From contig JAKOGH010000341.1 in the NCBI GenBank assembly GCA_024811115.1, forward strand, positions 49,267-113,266: a stretch of 64,000 nt of DNA. The letters run 5' to 3'. Numbering within the stretch: position 1 is the stretch's first letter; every line of letters starts with the position of its first letter. Below, in pieces: positions 23,101-34,306 of this stretch. A program made the position numbers and the translations under genes. The DNA comes from Terana coerulea. Its lineage: Eukaryota; Basidiomycota; Agaricomycetes; Polyporales; Phanerochaetaceae. The notes beneath the pieces are model-generated. The model was not told the DNA's origin. It did not search any database and worked only from the letters and a program-made list of their open reading frames with translations.

Positions 23101-24791
23101 AAGAGGTCGAGATGAGGAACAAGGCTAGAGAGCCCAGAGTGCTAAGTGTCTGAGAACGTGGGAAGAATCAAGCTGCATTTGGGCGCTAAGTGCCGGGATC
23201 ATTGGAATGAAGTTCAGAGGCTCTGGGGCTGCTACCAGGTCATGTATCTGTGCTAACAAATGCAAGAAAATGAAAAATAGTACTACATATGTGTGTCTGT
23301 CTGTGACAGGCTGGTCTGTGAGCTAAAACCCCAGACTCAACAACATCGCTGATTCATATCTGTTCTACTAGCTCTACTCAAGTCTCTCTGCTTTCCCTAC
23401 TTCTTTCACAGCCATCCCAGCAGGTGAGTATTGTAGTTTTGTGATAGCTGAGTGTTGCCAGTTGGTCTCAGTCCATCCACAGTTCATTGACGTCAGTCAG
23501 CCTTCGCTATGCCGGATGTCACCAGTGGGTCCCAGTCCATCCACAGTCGGTCGGCCATCACTATGCTGAATGTCACCAAGGGTTCCGGCCCATCCACAGT
23601 CCATCCACGTTGGTCAGGTGGGTGTTGCTGTGCCAAATGTCGCTCAATGGGTCCTGGTCCATCCACGTCCAACTTGTCGGTCGGCCCTTGCTATGCTAGA
23701 TGTCACCAGGGGTCCCGTCCATCCACGGTCCACGTTGCTCGGCCTTTGCTATGCTGTGTGTCGCCAATGGGCCTCTGTCCATCCGTGTCGGTCAGCGCTC
23801 GATGTGCTGAATGTCGCCAATGGGTCCCAGTCCATCCATGTTGGTCAGCTCTCACTGCTCTTGTTGGCCTCCAGTTGTGCGGTGATAGGGGTTGTATGTT
23901 AAGAGGTAAAGAACGCCTTGACCCACATTATATCGTCAAGAGGCTGACAATGGCGGCTGGCAGTCCACCACTGGTAAAATCTAAAAATGGATATATATGC
24001 CCGCCTCACTGTCGATCATCAGCCAGACGGCTGCACATGGTTTTGGACTTGTTCTGGACCATACCAAACTGAACTGCTTCTCCATCGCAGCAACCAAGCA
24101 TAACAACATGTGAGATTGTCATTCACATATTGTTATGCTTAGTCTGAAACCCTTTCAGGATTTGGTTTGTCGATAGTAAGACTCTATATAGTGAGAGATA
24201 ATCGTCCGTGATGTGGTTGGGCGAATTCGCGCACATTGCAGTCAGAGCCAAACCCAAGCGTTGCCCTATCTGTCACCCATCCCTCAACACCGTCCCAATT
24301 GACCCACCCTACAGCCCTCCAAAGCTGGTTCACATCTTCCTTGCCTAAGCTGACACACTCCTGCAAAGACAACCGTACCAGCAGTTCATGTCCTGCATAT
24401 CAATGTTCTCCAAGCCATCACAATACACACCAAGCTTTTCAGTCATGCTCACCTCATTATGCCATCGGCTCATCTGAGTGCCATCCAGCAAGAGCACGTT
24501 GAGGTTCGGAGCAAGGCACGACCTGTTTTCCTATCACGTCAACTGAGTCCTGGCCCTGGCATGCGCAGCAGAGCGTCAGGCAGGTATTGTTCAGCCTACT
24601 GGGTGATTGCAAGCTGCTGAAGCTGCTCAGTGTCGCCAAGAAGGTCGGTTCAATCGTAGCTTGCAAGTGGATAGTCAAAAGATCATATGACCAGGCTGCG
24701 ATATGATGAATATGCAGAGCAAGACATAGTTGGATGAGGAAGTTCGGAAAATGGCCATCTTCAACCGTGACTTAGAGTACGTGTTGCGGCA
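20147..24791. other. A+T-rich gene desert
   Basis: This 4.6-kb stretch is visibly richer in A and T than its surroundings, lacks clean coding frames and holds a minisatellite at 23447-23870 with a stray unit near 22469. A few collinear codon-like stretches (for example near 20850-21020 and 21660-21760) may be remains of a transposable element, but I cannot name one. No long terminal repeats were established. Confidence 0.5.
23447..23870 (+). repeat. Minisatellite, about seven diverged units of 53-66 bp
   Basis: The unit can be read as GCTATGCTGAATGTCRCC followed by AATGGGTCCCAGTCCATCCA and a GTTGGTCAGC-type end. Starts lie near 23447, 23506, 23561, 23627, 23690, 23747 and 23801. Units differ in length and by 10-30 percent in sequence. 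A further partial unit sits near 22469-22515 (GCTGGATGTTGCCAAAAGG). There are no spacers of unique sequence between constant repeats, so it is not a CRISPR-like array. Confidence 0.7.
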
Positions 24792-25338
24792 TCACCTCAT
24801 TCTCGAAGGCCAGAAGTCGCGCGACATTGTGATCAGTATACCAGGCCGTAAGCTGAAAACTTGTGCAATGCGAAGCGAATAAGCTCGGCCGAACCAAATG
24901 AGCTGCAGCTTCCCAAAATTAATTGCCGAAGGAAGTGCTGCCAGTCCTGGTTCACGAAGAAGACCCATGTAATGTAGGTTGCCTGAGTAAAACCCACAAC
25001 GGAGTTTTATGCTCTCGACTCGAGAGAGCGGAGAGACCACCAGATTCATAGCGACACTGCCTAGAGCCGTCCAGCGTGCCTCGATTCGAAACGGGAGATG
25101 ACCTGAGCGCGACATCATCTCTTTCGTGAACGCCGTCGAACTGACGGTGAACTCTCTCCAAACCCGAGGTGACTGAAGTGCCACGTGTTGTCAGAAATAA
25201 CAGACATAGGAGATGGAGAGCCGATGGGTGAAGAGATTCTGAGAGGCGGAAGAGTTTTCTGTGCGCGTCATTCCAGTTCGCAATCCAGTTCAAGAGAATT
25301 TCCGTAAGAAGGTCCGAGGGTAAGAGTGGCGACAAGAG
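24792..25338 (-). pseudogene. F-box/LRR protein relic with in-frame stop
   Basis: The minus strand starts with LPSDLLTEILLNWIANW, an F-box. After a frame change it continues ISYVCYF, a TGA codon, then QHVALQSPRVWREFTV. In intact relatives, and in the relic at 19.7-20.1 kb (HVSHHWRQVALQSPRVW), the stop position holds tryptophan, so TGG has become TGA. Downstream, residues such as HLPFRIEARWTALGSVAM and SRVESIKLRC follow the family style to 24792, where it simply ends. A nonsense codon plus a missing C-terminus make this a true pseudogene. Confidence 0.65.
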
Positions 25339-26077
25339 CCAGAGCGTTGATTTTGCACTTCTGCGTGATGACCGCTTGCATGTGACACCGAGTCAAAGAT
25401 TTGGAAGTCATGCGAGCAATTTGCGCCCAAATAATATGAAGTGCTGGTTCGCCGGGCGTTCTATCGCGGCTGACGGTCCTGACGTGGAAGTCGGTCAGTG
25501 CACACACCACAACCAAGGGCGCGCGCACCTGAAGTCTCTGCATGCCCTCGCTTGCTTCCTCTCATCATGCCTTACATAGGCATCTACCCTAGTAAGACTC
25601 AAGTGGTCGTGGAGTTCGAAGGAAGGAGCGGGGCGTCGACACTAAGAAACTTTCCGAGTGAACCAGCGCAAGATTGACCTGTTTTCTCTGTATATGCAGC
25701 CTGCGTAGATCAATTCAATCAAAGCGAGGAAAAGTACGTACCAATTGTCAATGAGTGGCTTGGGGTGGGGGACGGGATGACCGTTGTCTGCAACCATGAT
25801 GATCGTGGTCGGCGACACCTGTGTCTCCGCTTTGTGCTCCGGTATCTTTGTGGCGCGGCTATCACCGGCTTCTGCTTTGGGGTTTCGGTTTTCATGCCGG
25901 CCTGCAGGTCAGAGTTGGCTGCAGCCACAATAACCAGATACTATTCCAATGTGCAATAGAGTAAAGCGCGGAGCCAGTAATATAGGCATTTTACAAAGAC
26001 ATGGTTTCAGACTTGCCTGTGAACCATTTGACGCACGAGGCTGAATCAGCGCAGTCACATCATCATGAACATGCAGT
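25339..26077. other. Gene-free stretch
   Basis: No supported gene, repeat or RNA. It lies downstream of the dioxygenase gene (3' side) and upstream of the F-box relic. Confidence 0.4.
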
Positions 26078-27086
26078 TCAGAGCCACCACGGTTTCTCGT
26101 TCAACGTAAACTCCGTCTCGCCTCCCGCCACAACCTTCAGATCTGCATCAGGTGCTTGCTCCGAAAGCCATGTGTTCCACCATTCGACGCGCTTAAGGGT
26201 CTCGACGTTGTCCGCCGGTAGTTCGGGTAGCTCGAAGAACTTGTTGTCGTTGTTGTTGCCGGGGAGAGACCACGCGTGGAGCATGTTTTGCGGGCGGCGG
26301 GCGCGCACGTAATTCAAACTAAGGGTGTTTTGCGTAGTGTCAGCACGAGCAACAACTCTCATGCACCTCGAAGAGTACATACAAATCATTCTTCGTCGCC
26401 TCTGAATCGTTCCGCTTGCACAGATACACCTGCGTCGTCAGGCTGTCCAACTTCTTCTCCTTGTCTTGCATTATCACATGGAAGTGTCCAGCACGCATCG
26501 CCGCAGTCATGGGGCCGTAATCTCCGGGCGCGACGGTGAGGACGTCCGCATTCCCGTCTGCATCGGTTGTGACTTGCCCGCGGAGGTTGTATGCGCCGAA
26601 GGCGTAATTCCCTGCGGTGGTCGCATGCCACATGTCGACGGTCGCATATGGAAGAGGTTCACCTTTCGGTGAACGGATAGAGATTTGCAGGAGAAATGGA
26701 GAGAATTCTATGTTATGGTTCTGAAAGGTAGGTACATTTAATGTATGGTAAGGCGAAAGGCATACCTTTAAGCTCTCCGACTGTAGCCAAAACGGCTTTC
26801 CCGGGTTCGATGTCACGTTTTGGCGCGCCAATGAGGTATACAGGGCCTACCAGCGTACTTGAGCGAGCTCCAAGATACAGGGGCGTGGGTGCATACCTTC
26901 CATATCTGCACGCCGATTTCGCGCCCCTTGTCTGCACCACCACGTTAAGGGGTTATCGACGACGAACATAATCCATGCCGAGCGCGCCATTGACAGCACA
27001 CGGGTCGGAAACGATGCGGGAATATGAGAAGTAAGGTCGACCAGCGTCGAGCGAGCTTCCGTGACCGTCGCGGCTGTTACAGACAT
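26078..27086 (-). CDS. Intradiol ring-cleavage dioxygenase
   Basis: The family opens catechol-type rings between the two hydroxyls using Fe(III) held by two Tyr and two His. Seen here, in order: GPVYLIGAPKRDIEPGKA, the substrate-domain block ATVDMWHATTAGNYAFGAY followed by NLRGQVTTDADG, PGDYGP with a likely Tyr ligand, and RAGHFHVI with the HxH ligand pair. The C-terminus ends GGETEFTLNEKPWWL. Well-supported exons are 26867-26766, 26707-26383 and 26318-26078. The 5' part is uncertain: an ATG at 27086 gives MSVTAATVTEARSTL, but joining it to the core needs either a 29-base intron (too short) or an indel near 26900. No secretion signal was seen, so it is probably intracellular. In wood-decay fungi such enzymes act on lignin- or phenol-derived aromatics (family knowledge). 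Confidence 0.8.
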
Positions 27087-28633
27087 CGTTGGCGGGAAAG
27101 GCGGGGTGTTTGTGGGAGCTTGGGAATGAACCTCTGAGGCGGTCTATATGAATGATCCTACGCCGCCCAGGCCTATGGGCGTGAGCGGTGACACTCTGGA
27201 AGCCGTGCATGCCGTGCTTCAATTGGGTTTAAGCTAAGGGTCGGCCTCCTCGCCATTGTGGATAGATGATCGTGAGCAAAGATGGGAGTTTCAGGACTTG
27301 AGAGCCATGGACCCTTGATGCGCGCGGAGTTACACGTGCCGATGAGCTTGAAGGCCGTGTACGACTTGGTGACTGGAATGTATGAGTAGATGATGTAGCT
27401 TGGGAGTCGAACGAAGGCAGCGCCCGAAAGGATAATACAATGGATGGAACGGTGTGAAAGCCGAAAGAACAGGCCTAGGCAATGTCAGGCATGTACTTAT
27501 GTGCAGCGGCGGCAGTCGCCGGCGGCAGCACTTAAGCAAAGGCGCTTATTCCTCAGATCAAGCACTGACCAATCACGGCGATGCAGTTTGTAGTGGTGCC
27601 CTCTCGAGCATTGCTACAGTGAATTCTCCCACTACGATATTTTTGCACTTTCACAAAAGCAAATGGCAATATATTGTAGTATGTTAGCTTGCGCTGGTAG
27701 CGTTGGCTGCCGTCTTGTCGCAACAAAGCAGGCCGTAGCGTTGTGGCGTCAACGGCAAGTGCCGCAACCTTGCTGCACGTTTGAAATCGGTAAAAAGCTC
27801 TGCGTTGGGATCCAGAACAAAGCATCCTGAAGCACTGAGCCGTAGTGGCGACCACAGATAGAGGATTTAACTAAGCGGTATGAGCTTACACATCGAAAGG
27901 AATCCTGGCGCCGCTTACCGATTACGCCAATTTGCAAAGTAGACGCTTATCTTCCATATTCGGAGGGGCTTCCGATCAGTTCGCAAGACGCTTGCGCGGA
28001 TTCCACCATTTGCACGGATTCTACCCCTTGCAACATCAGTGAAAGAATTGTCGTAGGTTGCAATCTGCTTGTATCTTTCTCATAACAGGCTGAAACGATT
28101 GCAGTGCCTATTTTTATCCTTTCTCATGTCCTGTGCTGACAACTGATGGAAATTCCGGTGAAGACCTCCACCCAATCTGGAAGTCGTCAGCTCACTTTTA
28201 CCGCACTCTTTCCGCCTACCCCAAATGAAGACACAATGTAGAACGTGGGATACATGGTGAGTGTGCTTCTTCCAGTGATTCAATTTGACACTACTTATGC
28301 CCCTACCTTCATAGATATATCCTACAACCTCGCCCCACCTCCTCCAGGCCTCCTAGTACTATTGAGGTGCGCAAACCCTTATGAGACCTGACGCCGCCGC
28401 TGAAGCACCACACCTCAAATCTCCAGTGCATGACATGCGCTGAGAGCCCGGAGAGTGCCTAGAGCTCATCATCGCCGGCATCCAACGACGTGCAGGGTGC
28501 GGCTGTCACGGTGGCGTAGGGTAACGCTTCAAGGTGAGATATGATGACTCCGGAACAGTGTCTTAGATGCCGGGCCAGTGCGCAGTCAGCGCTACCTCAA
28601 TCATGCTGACACAACAGCCGGCCACATTCACAT
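27087..28633. other. Gene-free stretch upstream of the dioxygenase
   Basis: The first few hundred bases are the presumed promoter of the dioxygenase gene. The rest shows no supported gene, and no repeat recognised within the window. Confidence 0.4.
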
Positions 28634-28995
28634 ATAGTGATTGGCAAGGGTAAACCCTCCATGCTTAGAGGCTAACCCTTACCCTTACCCTTCAAAACCC
28701 TTACCCTCATGAAGGGTAAGGGTTGGGGGCTACCCTTCAAACCCGTGCCAAAATGGGCAGAAAATGGTGCTTTGAGTGCTTTTTTCATTCAATCATAATG
28801 TCAGCCTTCTATTTGAGTAGCTTGCGTTGATATAGAAAGCACTCACAACACTTGCAGCTCTATCTAGCAACACATCTGCTATTTGAATGCAAACCCCTGC
28901 CAGACAAGGGTTAACTTTTCCCAACCCTTACCCTTACCCTTCGTGACTCTTACCCTTAACCCTCCGAGGGTTTGCAAACCCCTGCCTATCACTAT
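28634..28995. mobile_element. MITE-like element rich in CCCTTA motifs
   Basis: The left end ATAGTGATTGGCAAGGGT..AAACCCTC and the reverse complement of the right end ATAGTGATAGGCAGGGGTTTGC..AAACCCTC form an imperfect terminal inverted repeat of about 24 bp. Inside both ends, runs of CCCTTA (two to four units) and inverted AAGGGTAAGGG copies give many internal palindromes. The centre is A+T-rich and non-coding. No convincing target-site duplication was found (flanks CACAT and CAATG). Confidence 0.6.
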
Positions 28996-29803
28996 CAATG
29001 GCTTCAACTCTGTCTCCTTATGTCTTGATCCCTGTCTATTGATGTGTTAGAATCCAGACAGCACATGTGACATGGTTGCTTACATCTAATAAAAGTTCTA
29101 GTAGCACAACGCGGGAGCCAGATCTTGGGCATGTACAGTCAGTCAGTATGATTGTTGAACTTAGTGGATGACCAAGACTTACAAGTGAGCGTGCGCTGTG
29201 CAGAGTCGCAGAGCTGCATACACCTTATATGTGATTCAATTGATAATAATAGTAAGTCTATAACCTCGTTCTATACCTCTGTCACCTGACTGCAAGTACT
29301 GCAGAACTTGCTCTTGTGTCCTGAACGTTCAGGGTCTTTGCGTACGATCTCGGAGTTGCGGGTAGCTTACACATAGGGCATTTATACGGCAGGCTGACGC
29401 CCCAAGATGTATTCATAGACTGCAGTTAACAAAATTACATGGTTTCATAATATAACCACATAAATGAGCGCTGAGATCGGCCGAGGATATTGTGCAAAAA
29501 CAAACACTGGGTATATAATGCAAGGAAGCAGAATTGTTGTTCAGTCTTACAAGAATTGCCTGTGTAGCAAGCACTGGAATGGTTGTGGTGCTTATGGGGG
29601 CCTTGCGGCAGGCTTACGTGCCGATTGCGAGTTGGTTCTAACAAGCTTACAAACCATCCCGGTCCACTGTATCGATTTGGCGTCTTGTGCGGGTTTGGTC
29701 GATTGCAAGACGGTTACAAGACGATTTTACCGCTCCCAAGGCGCTTGCATAGATTGCACCGGCGTCACAAGGTGGTGGAAAAATTACGGGTTTAGTTTGA
29801 TGC

Positions 29804-30282
29804 CAGCTGTTTCGGGTTCTAATGAGAAGCGCCTTTTTTTTTCTCGCGCGCGAGGACCTTCCCAAAAGGAATCTTCCAACTCTTGCCTTCCGACTGGACT
29901 GTGCACATCTCGGGAACAGTGTTTGTAGCGAGTGCCAAAATGCTGGGAAGGTTCTCGGGCATATGTACGCGTCATCCTTGTATAACCAGAACTGGCAAAA
30001 GCGTCAATCTGACGCGGCCAGAACCTGAGTTGTGTACAAGTAGGGCAAAATGTGCAATTGACTGGATTTGCAGCGAGCACGAGACTCATGTGCAAGGAAA
30101 ATAAAATAAAATACATAACACATGCTCATAGAAGTCATATTTGTAGTATCAGCATGTTCCGGGCAATATTGAAGGGACGGTGCGTGCAACAGGCTGCGGC
30201 AGGGAGTCGGAAGTTACCATTTTGGGAAGGTCCTCGCGCGCGAGAAAAAAACGGCGCTTCTCATCATAACCCGAAACAGCTG
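29804..30282. mobile_element. MITE-like element with ~83-bp terminal inverted repeats
   Basis: Left arm 29804-29886 starts CAGCTGTTTCGGGTT; the reverse complement of about 30198-30282 starts the same way. Both arms share ATGAGAAGCGCC, a T run, CTCGCGCGCGAGGACC, TTCCCAAAA and CTTCC.ACTC in order, with about ten mismatches and one or two indels. CTCGCGCGCGAG is itself a 12-bp palindrome within each arm. The core (about 310 bp) has no coding capacity. Target-site duplication is not obvious. It lies 48 bp from the stop codon of the P1 gene. Confidence 0.7.
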
Positions 30283-30329
30283 TAAATGCGATTGCGAGGG
30301 GAAGATACTACATAATGTGGATTAGGCTA

Positions 30330-31384
30330 CTATCGTGCTGTGCTGACTCCGCTGCTCAACTCCAGGTTTCGTTGATATGGCTCTTCGATAGACCCAATCT
30401 TCAAAGTCACGTCTGCACCTGTCAAACTTCGCCCTCTTGCTAGCACAGCCTTCCCCCAGAACTCCATCCAGATCATCCGTGTCGTCGCTGAATGCGGCAG
30501 CGTCACCGACACAGAATACTGGGGATCTAGGCCATGCTGGCCCGCCTCGCCCTCGTCCTCCTGGAAGGTCCATTCTGCGGTGGGCGTGTGCACACCCTGT
30601 CCACGGACGCGAGAGCTCGTCTTGCGGGTGTAGTCCGCATTTGAGGAGCGCTTTGCCTCGCCACCGAGCGAGACGGAGGAGTATCCGAGCGAGAGGCTCA
30701 TGCTGCTGTCCGAGCCCTTGCCCCAATGCACCTCCGTGCTCTCACCGTGCAGATCCTGTGGCGACAGCTCCTTGATCTTCAGGTAATTCCGCTGCCCGCG
30801 CTCGTCGTCATATCCGAAGGTGACACGGAGCACCGCAGACATGAAGCGCGTCTTCATGGTCGGATCGGGACCAAAGCCGACGCCAAATGAGATCTTGTCC
30901 TTGACGGCATCGTCGTGCGATTGAGAAAGGGTGATGTTGAAGTACGAGTCGCCTTCGTTGGCGCGGCCGATCTGTAGACCCTCGCCGTCCTCGTGTGGTA
31001 CAAAAACGCATCCTCGCTCGGGGTCTTGGAAAGGCTGGCGCTTGCCGAGCCATCGGAGCTTTGGCCTTGGTCGGTCCTGATGAAGACCAGTGCATGGAGG
31101 GAGAGAGTGAAGCCTTCAGCGATAAAGTCTCGTTAGCAAGCATCTACACCCAACTTAAGCAAGGACCTACGTGCTATTTGAGGACGTACTGGCCAAGCTC
31201 GTACTCGAATGGTTTCCGTTAATTGACACCGAGGCAACGTTGTCAAATGACGACTGTCCATCGCTCTGTGCAGATGCTGGTGGCGACGCTCTTATGGAAG
31301 ACCAATCAATGCCGTGCACCCATCAGGAATGAGAAGGTTCACTTACATTGCAGCCGGAGATGTCACGATTTGCGTCTGCGCCAT
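30330..31384 (-). CDS. P1: uncharacterised basidiomycete protein, paralogue of P2
   Basis: Three exons (31384-31347, 31290-31171, 31113-30330) give an uninterrupted frame of about 313 residues from MAQTQIVTSPAA to GVSTAR. A Ser-rich N-terminus is followed by a compact, probably beta-rich region. Its marks, shared with P2, are CVF.P....G..IGRAN, SYF.I.LS, F.PDP, RVTFG, VRGQGVHTPTAEW, W.EFWGKAVL and LKIGS...PY.R. Family members occur in many agaricomycetes as far as I recall, but I know no function or named domain. No signal peptide or membrane span was seen. It lies 39 bp downstream of the triple-thioredoxin gene on the same strand, so the two may be co-regulated. This copy has no frame breaks. 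Confidence 0.75.
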
Positions 31385-31422
31385 GTGTACCGCAACAACC
31401 TACTGCGCATTAGCTAGGAGCA

Positions 31423-33852
31423 TCATAAAGTATTGAATAACCGCACCTCTTCTGCACCATTCGTCGAGAGTTGCTCCACGGAGCGTACTTTGGGTGATGA
31501 CAATGAAGTCTTCTCCGTAAAGGATTTCGTGGCAGCAATGTCTATTTGCTTCATGGTAACGGAGATTTTGCCGCTGAATAAGCTCACGGTCAACGGCAGC
31601 ATTTGTGTGAGTGACAATGGGATACCTACACCTCCTCATGATGCTGCGTCTCTACTGCCGTCACTTCAACCGTACTGACTTTGGGAGTTTTGGGACACTC
31701 CTCCTCATCCTCTGTAGCCTCAGAGTTCTCAGAGGGCGCGACGTCAACTTCTTGGGTGTTGGCGTCGCTCTGAGATTCTTCTGGGGTAATTTTCTCGACA
31801 TATTGCTCCAGCCATTTCTGCCGTTAAGTGGTTAACGAGCCGCTCTGGTCGGAAATGCGGTCTACTTACCTCAAAATCGGGCTGGACCATGGCATCGCTG
31901 GTCCTTGCTACCTCCTTTGCTGGCGATATATTCTTATATCAGGGCACTAGATAGTTTACTCAGTTAGCCAGTTTTTATCTCATGCCCAGTGAGAATTCGT
32001 ACGTCTTCGAACCCGAGGCACTCCGCGAGCTCCTCTTGGTAGTCGACTGCACAGAATTTGACCGATTCGAAAGAAGGTAATCGAGCCATGTTGAACACGA
32101 TGTAGAGCATTGCCTGTGAATGTGGATGCAGTGCATTGTAGAAGTTGACGACTACGTTCATGTTCTCTGACAGCTAGGAGCAGTCTTAGTAATAGTACGT
32201 ACGAATAAACGCAAGATGGACCCACAAGTTCTTTCCATTGCTCCTCGGTAGAGACATATACCAGCGCATCATCTTCCTGCCAAATGAGTTAGTCGATGAA
32301 GGTGTGACTGGTGGTCACCAGGACCTACTTCTGCCTCTTCCTCCTCTTCCTCCTCTTCGACTGCTTCATCTTCGCCGGTACCTTCCTCATCCTGCTCTGC
32401 ATCAGCTCCTGAGTCGTCCTTGCTGTCTGTCGATGAATCTTCGTTGGTCGAGTCTGCATTCACTGGCGTGTCTTGCACAATCGCTGCTTCATCTTCACCC
32501 TGTTCATCTCCTTCCGAAATCGTTTCGTCAGCTGTTTCGTCGGCCGTTTCGTCAGTCGTTTCGTCATCATTCGAGTCAGATTGAGGTATAGAGTCGGCAA
32601 TCCTATGGAACAGTTAGTACCAGCTATTGAACCGTAAATATGGACATACAAGCTTGCAGCGAGGCAATCTGAAAGCCATGCCTGCTTATCAATTAGACAC
32701 AATCAAGAGTTATGGAGCTTGCAGAACCACACACGTCGCATGAGCTCCTGCTCCCAAGGCCCTTCCATTCCGAGAACATAACGCCATCGCGGAAGAACCA
32801 GCATCGCGATTGCTGCAAGGCAGAAATTTAGAAACGACTACGAGGCAATAGGCATAACTGCTCCAGATGACTCACGTAATGCAGGAAGAAGTCCTCGGCC
32901 TGCTCCTCGTTGTCGTCGCAGTCATAAGAGATGAAGCGGACGTCTTTGAACTCCAGCTTTGGCAAGACGTGCTGCCAAGCGGCCCATAGCGAGGCTGACG
33001 AGCTTGGTCGACTTTTCTTGTAGAAAGCCACCACAGTGTGTTTGATATCCGATACCTGGACAAGAGTTGCTTGCTGGATACGTAGAGCGATGAAAGAAAT
33101 GACATACCAAGGAGTCAATCTCGTCGAAGGTGCGAATGACGGTTATTAAAGGCTGCAATTTCTCATATCAGCAACAGCTGCAGTAGAGCATAAGGCGATC
33201 GACTATTACCTTGTCGTCACTCTTCAATGTATGCAGGTGGTGCATTGCTTCTTTGGATTGAGAGCTTTTGCCTGGAGCACGAGCGGCCCTAAGGCAACTG
33301 TCAGCGTTATAACAAGAACAAACATTGAAGTCAAGAAGCTTACACATTGGACAAAATGCAGTCACTGAGCCAAACCTGAAACGAAGGTTTAAAAATATAA
33401 CCTAGTTTAGGAAGCGATCCACACCTTGTACGTGCCAAATTCACGGTATCCGGATAGTTTAGCAAATAATTTTCCCGCGCGAAAGACGGCAACATGGGGG
33501 AACTACGACAGCCAAGTGAGTATGGCAACAGAGCATCTCGGGTGCTCCAGATGCATACCCCTTCCACTTTCGCTCGCTCCTGAATATGCTCTAGCTCTTT
33601 ACTCTCCCGGCTTGTGCAGTTGACAGCGATAAATTGAACGTCGCGGAACTCTCGTCGTGCAGCCACACGTTCGAAAATAGGATCGAATAGTTTGCAGTAG
33701 TAGCACCAATCCGCAAAGAGCATCACAACAGACAGCTTGTCTCGAGAGACCTACAATTGACGCTTTCGTGAGAGATGGAAGGCTAGTATACGGGCTGAGC
33801 GCACCAGCTTGTTGAACTGCTCCTGCTTGGTTGTATGCGCTATTGGGGCCAT
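31423..33852 (-). CDS. Triple thioredoxin-fold protein, one active-site copy and two degenerate copies
   Basis: Starting at ATG 33852 (MAPIAHTTKQEQFNKL), exons are 33852-33805, 33750-33559, 33502-33425, 33375-33344, 33288-33210, 33152-33108, 33055-32876, 32812-32735, 32668-32650, 32602-32329, 32276-32226, 32173-32003, 31946-31870 and one or two more to a stop at 31423. Domain 1 is a full thioredoxin fold with CxxC in ADWCYYCKLFDPIF and a cis-Pro strand FPHVAVFRAGKL. Domain 2 has FYKKSRPSSSASLWAAW in place of the active site and CWFFRDGVMFSEWKG later. Domain 3 has NFYNALHPHSQAM and CPDIRIYRQQ, again without cysteines. Domains 2 and 3 are joined by a highly acidic Asp/Glu/Thr linker of about 90 residues, and the tail is Ser/Thr-rich. 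Missing G bases near 32757 and 31915 break the frame. No signal peptide was seen. Confidence 0.75.
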
Positions 33853-34306
33853 GTGGGCGGAACAGCTGGTACGCCCCGGCCAGAATCCAAGGAGGTTTAT
33901 ACGTCGGGTCGCCTGGTGCCACGCAGCCCACAGGCCTAGTCCGCATACACCGGCCTATGACAACAGACGCTATTGCCGCGATCTGACCGCACTTCTCGAA
34001 AGCGATGATCAGCTGATAGAGGAGACAATGCGCACCGCAACAACATTGTAAACATCGCGCGCTGATCGCCAATGGGATTAGCTGCGCGCTTGTCCTGAGT
34101 TGGACAGATGGCGGTGCAAAGGCTGTTCAGGCGGGAAGCGACTGGCATTCAAAACCGATGACATGGGCGCGATCTGCGACTTCCATGAGCCTGCAGGCAC
34201 GGGGTTGAAAAAGACTACTCCCCTGAGCCCTAACTGCGCACGTCTCGTCGTACATCGCCGTCGGGACTATATACCGCGGGCAAACATCACTGTTCCTCAA
34301 GAGGCC
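33853..34306. promoter_or_regulatory. Shared divergent promoter region of the two thioredoxin genes
   Basis: 454 bp separate the two start codons, which read away from each other, so both promoters must lie here or overlap the 5' exons. I see no clear TATA box and no long inverted repeat. The role is inferred from geometry only. Confidence 0.5.

Noticed and set aside
22608..23342. Solo LTR (TGT...ACA ends with a TATA-like box near 22930)
   Set aside because: No second LTR, no matching target-site duplication and no reverse-transcriptase remains nearby.
23447..23870. CRISPR-like array
   Set aside because: Units are contiguous and vary throughout, without constant repeats and unique spacers; the organism is a eukaryote.
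28660..28985. Internal telomere sequence
   Set aside because: The repeated unit is CCCTTA (TAAGGG on the other strand), not TTAGGG, it occurs in both orientations and is framed by inverted ends, so a transposable element is likelier than a telomere scar.
29464..29928. 154-codon plus-strand open frame
   Set aside because: It runs through the left inverted repeat of the MITE-like element and has no domain or codon bias; it is chance coding in repeat DNA.
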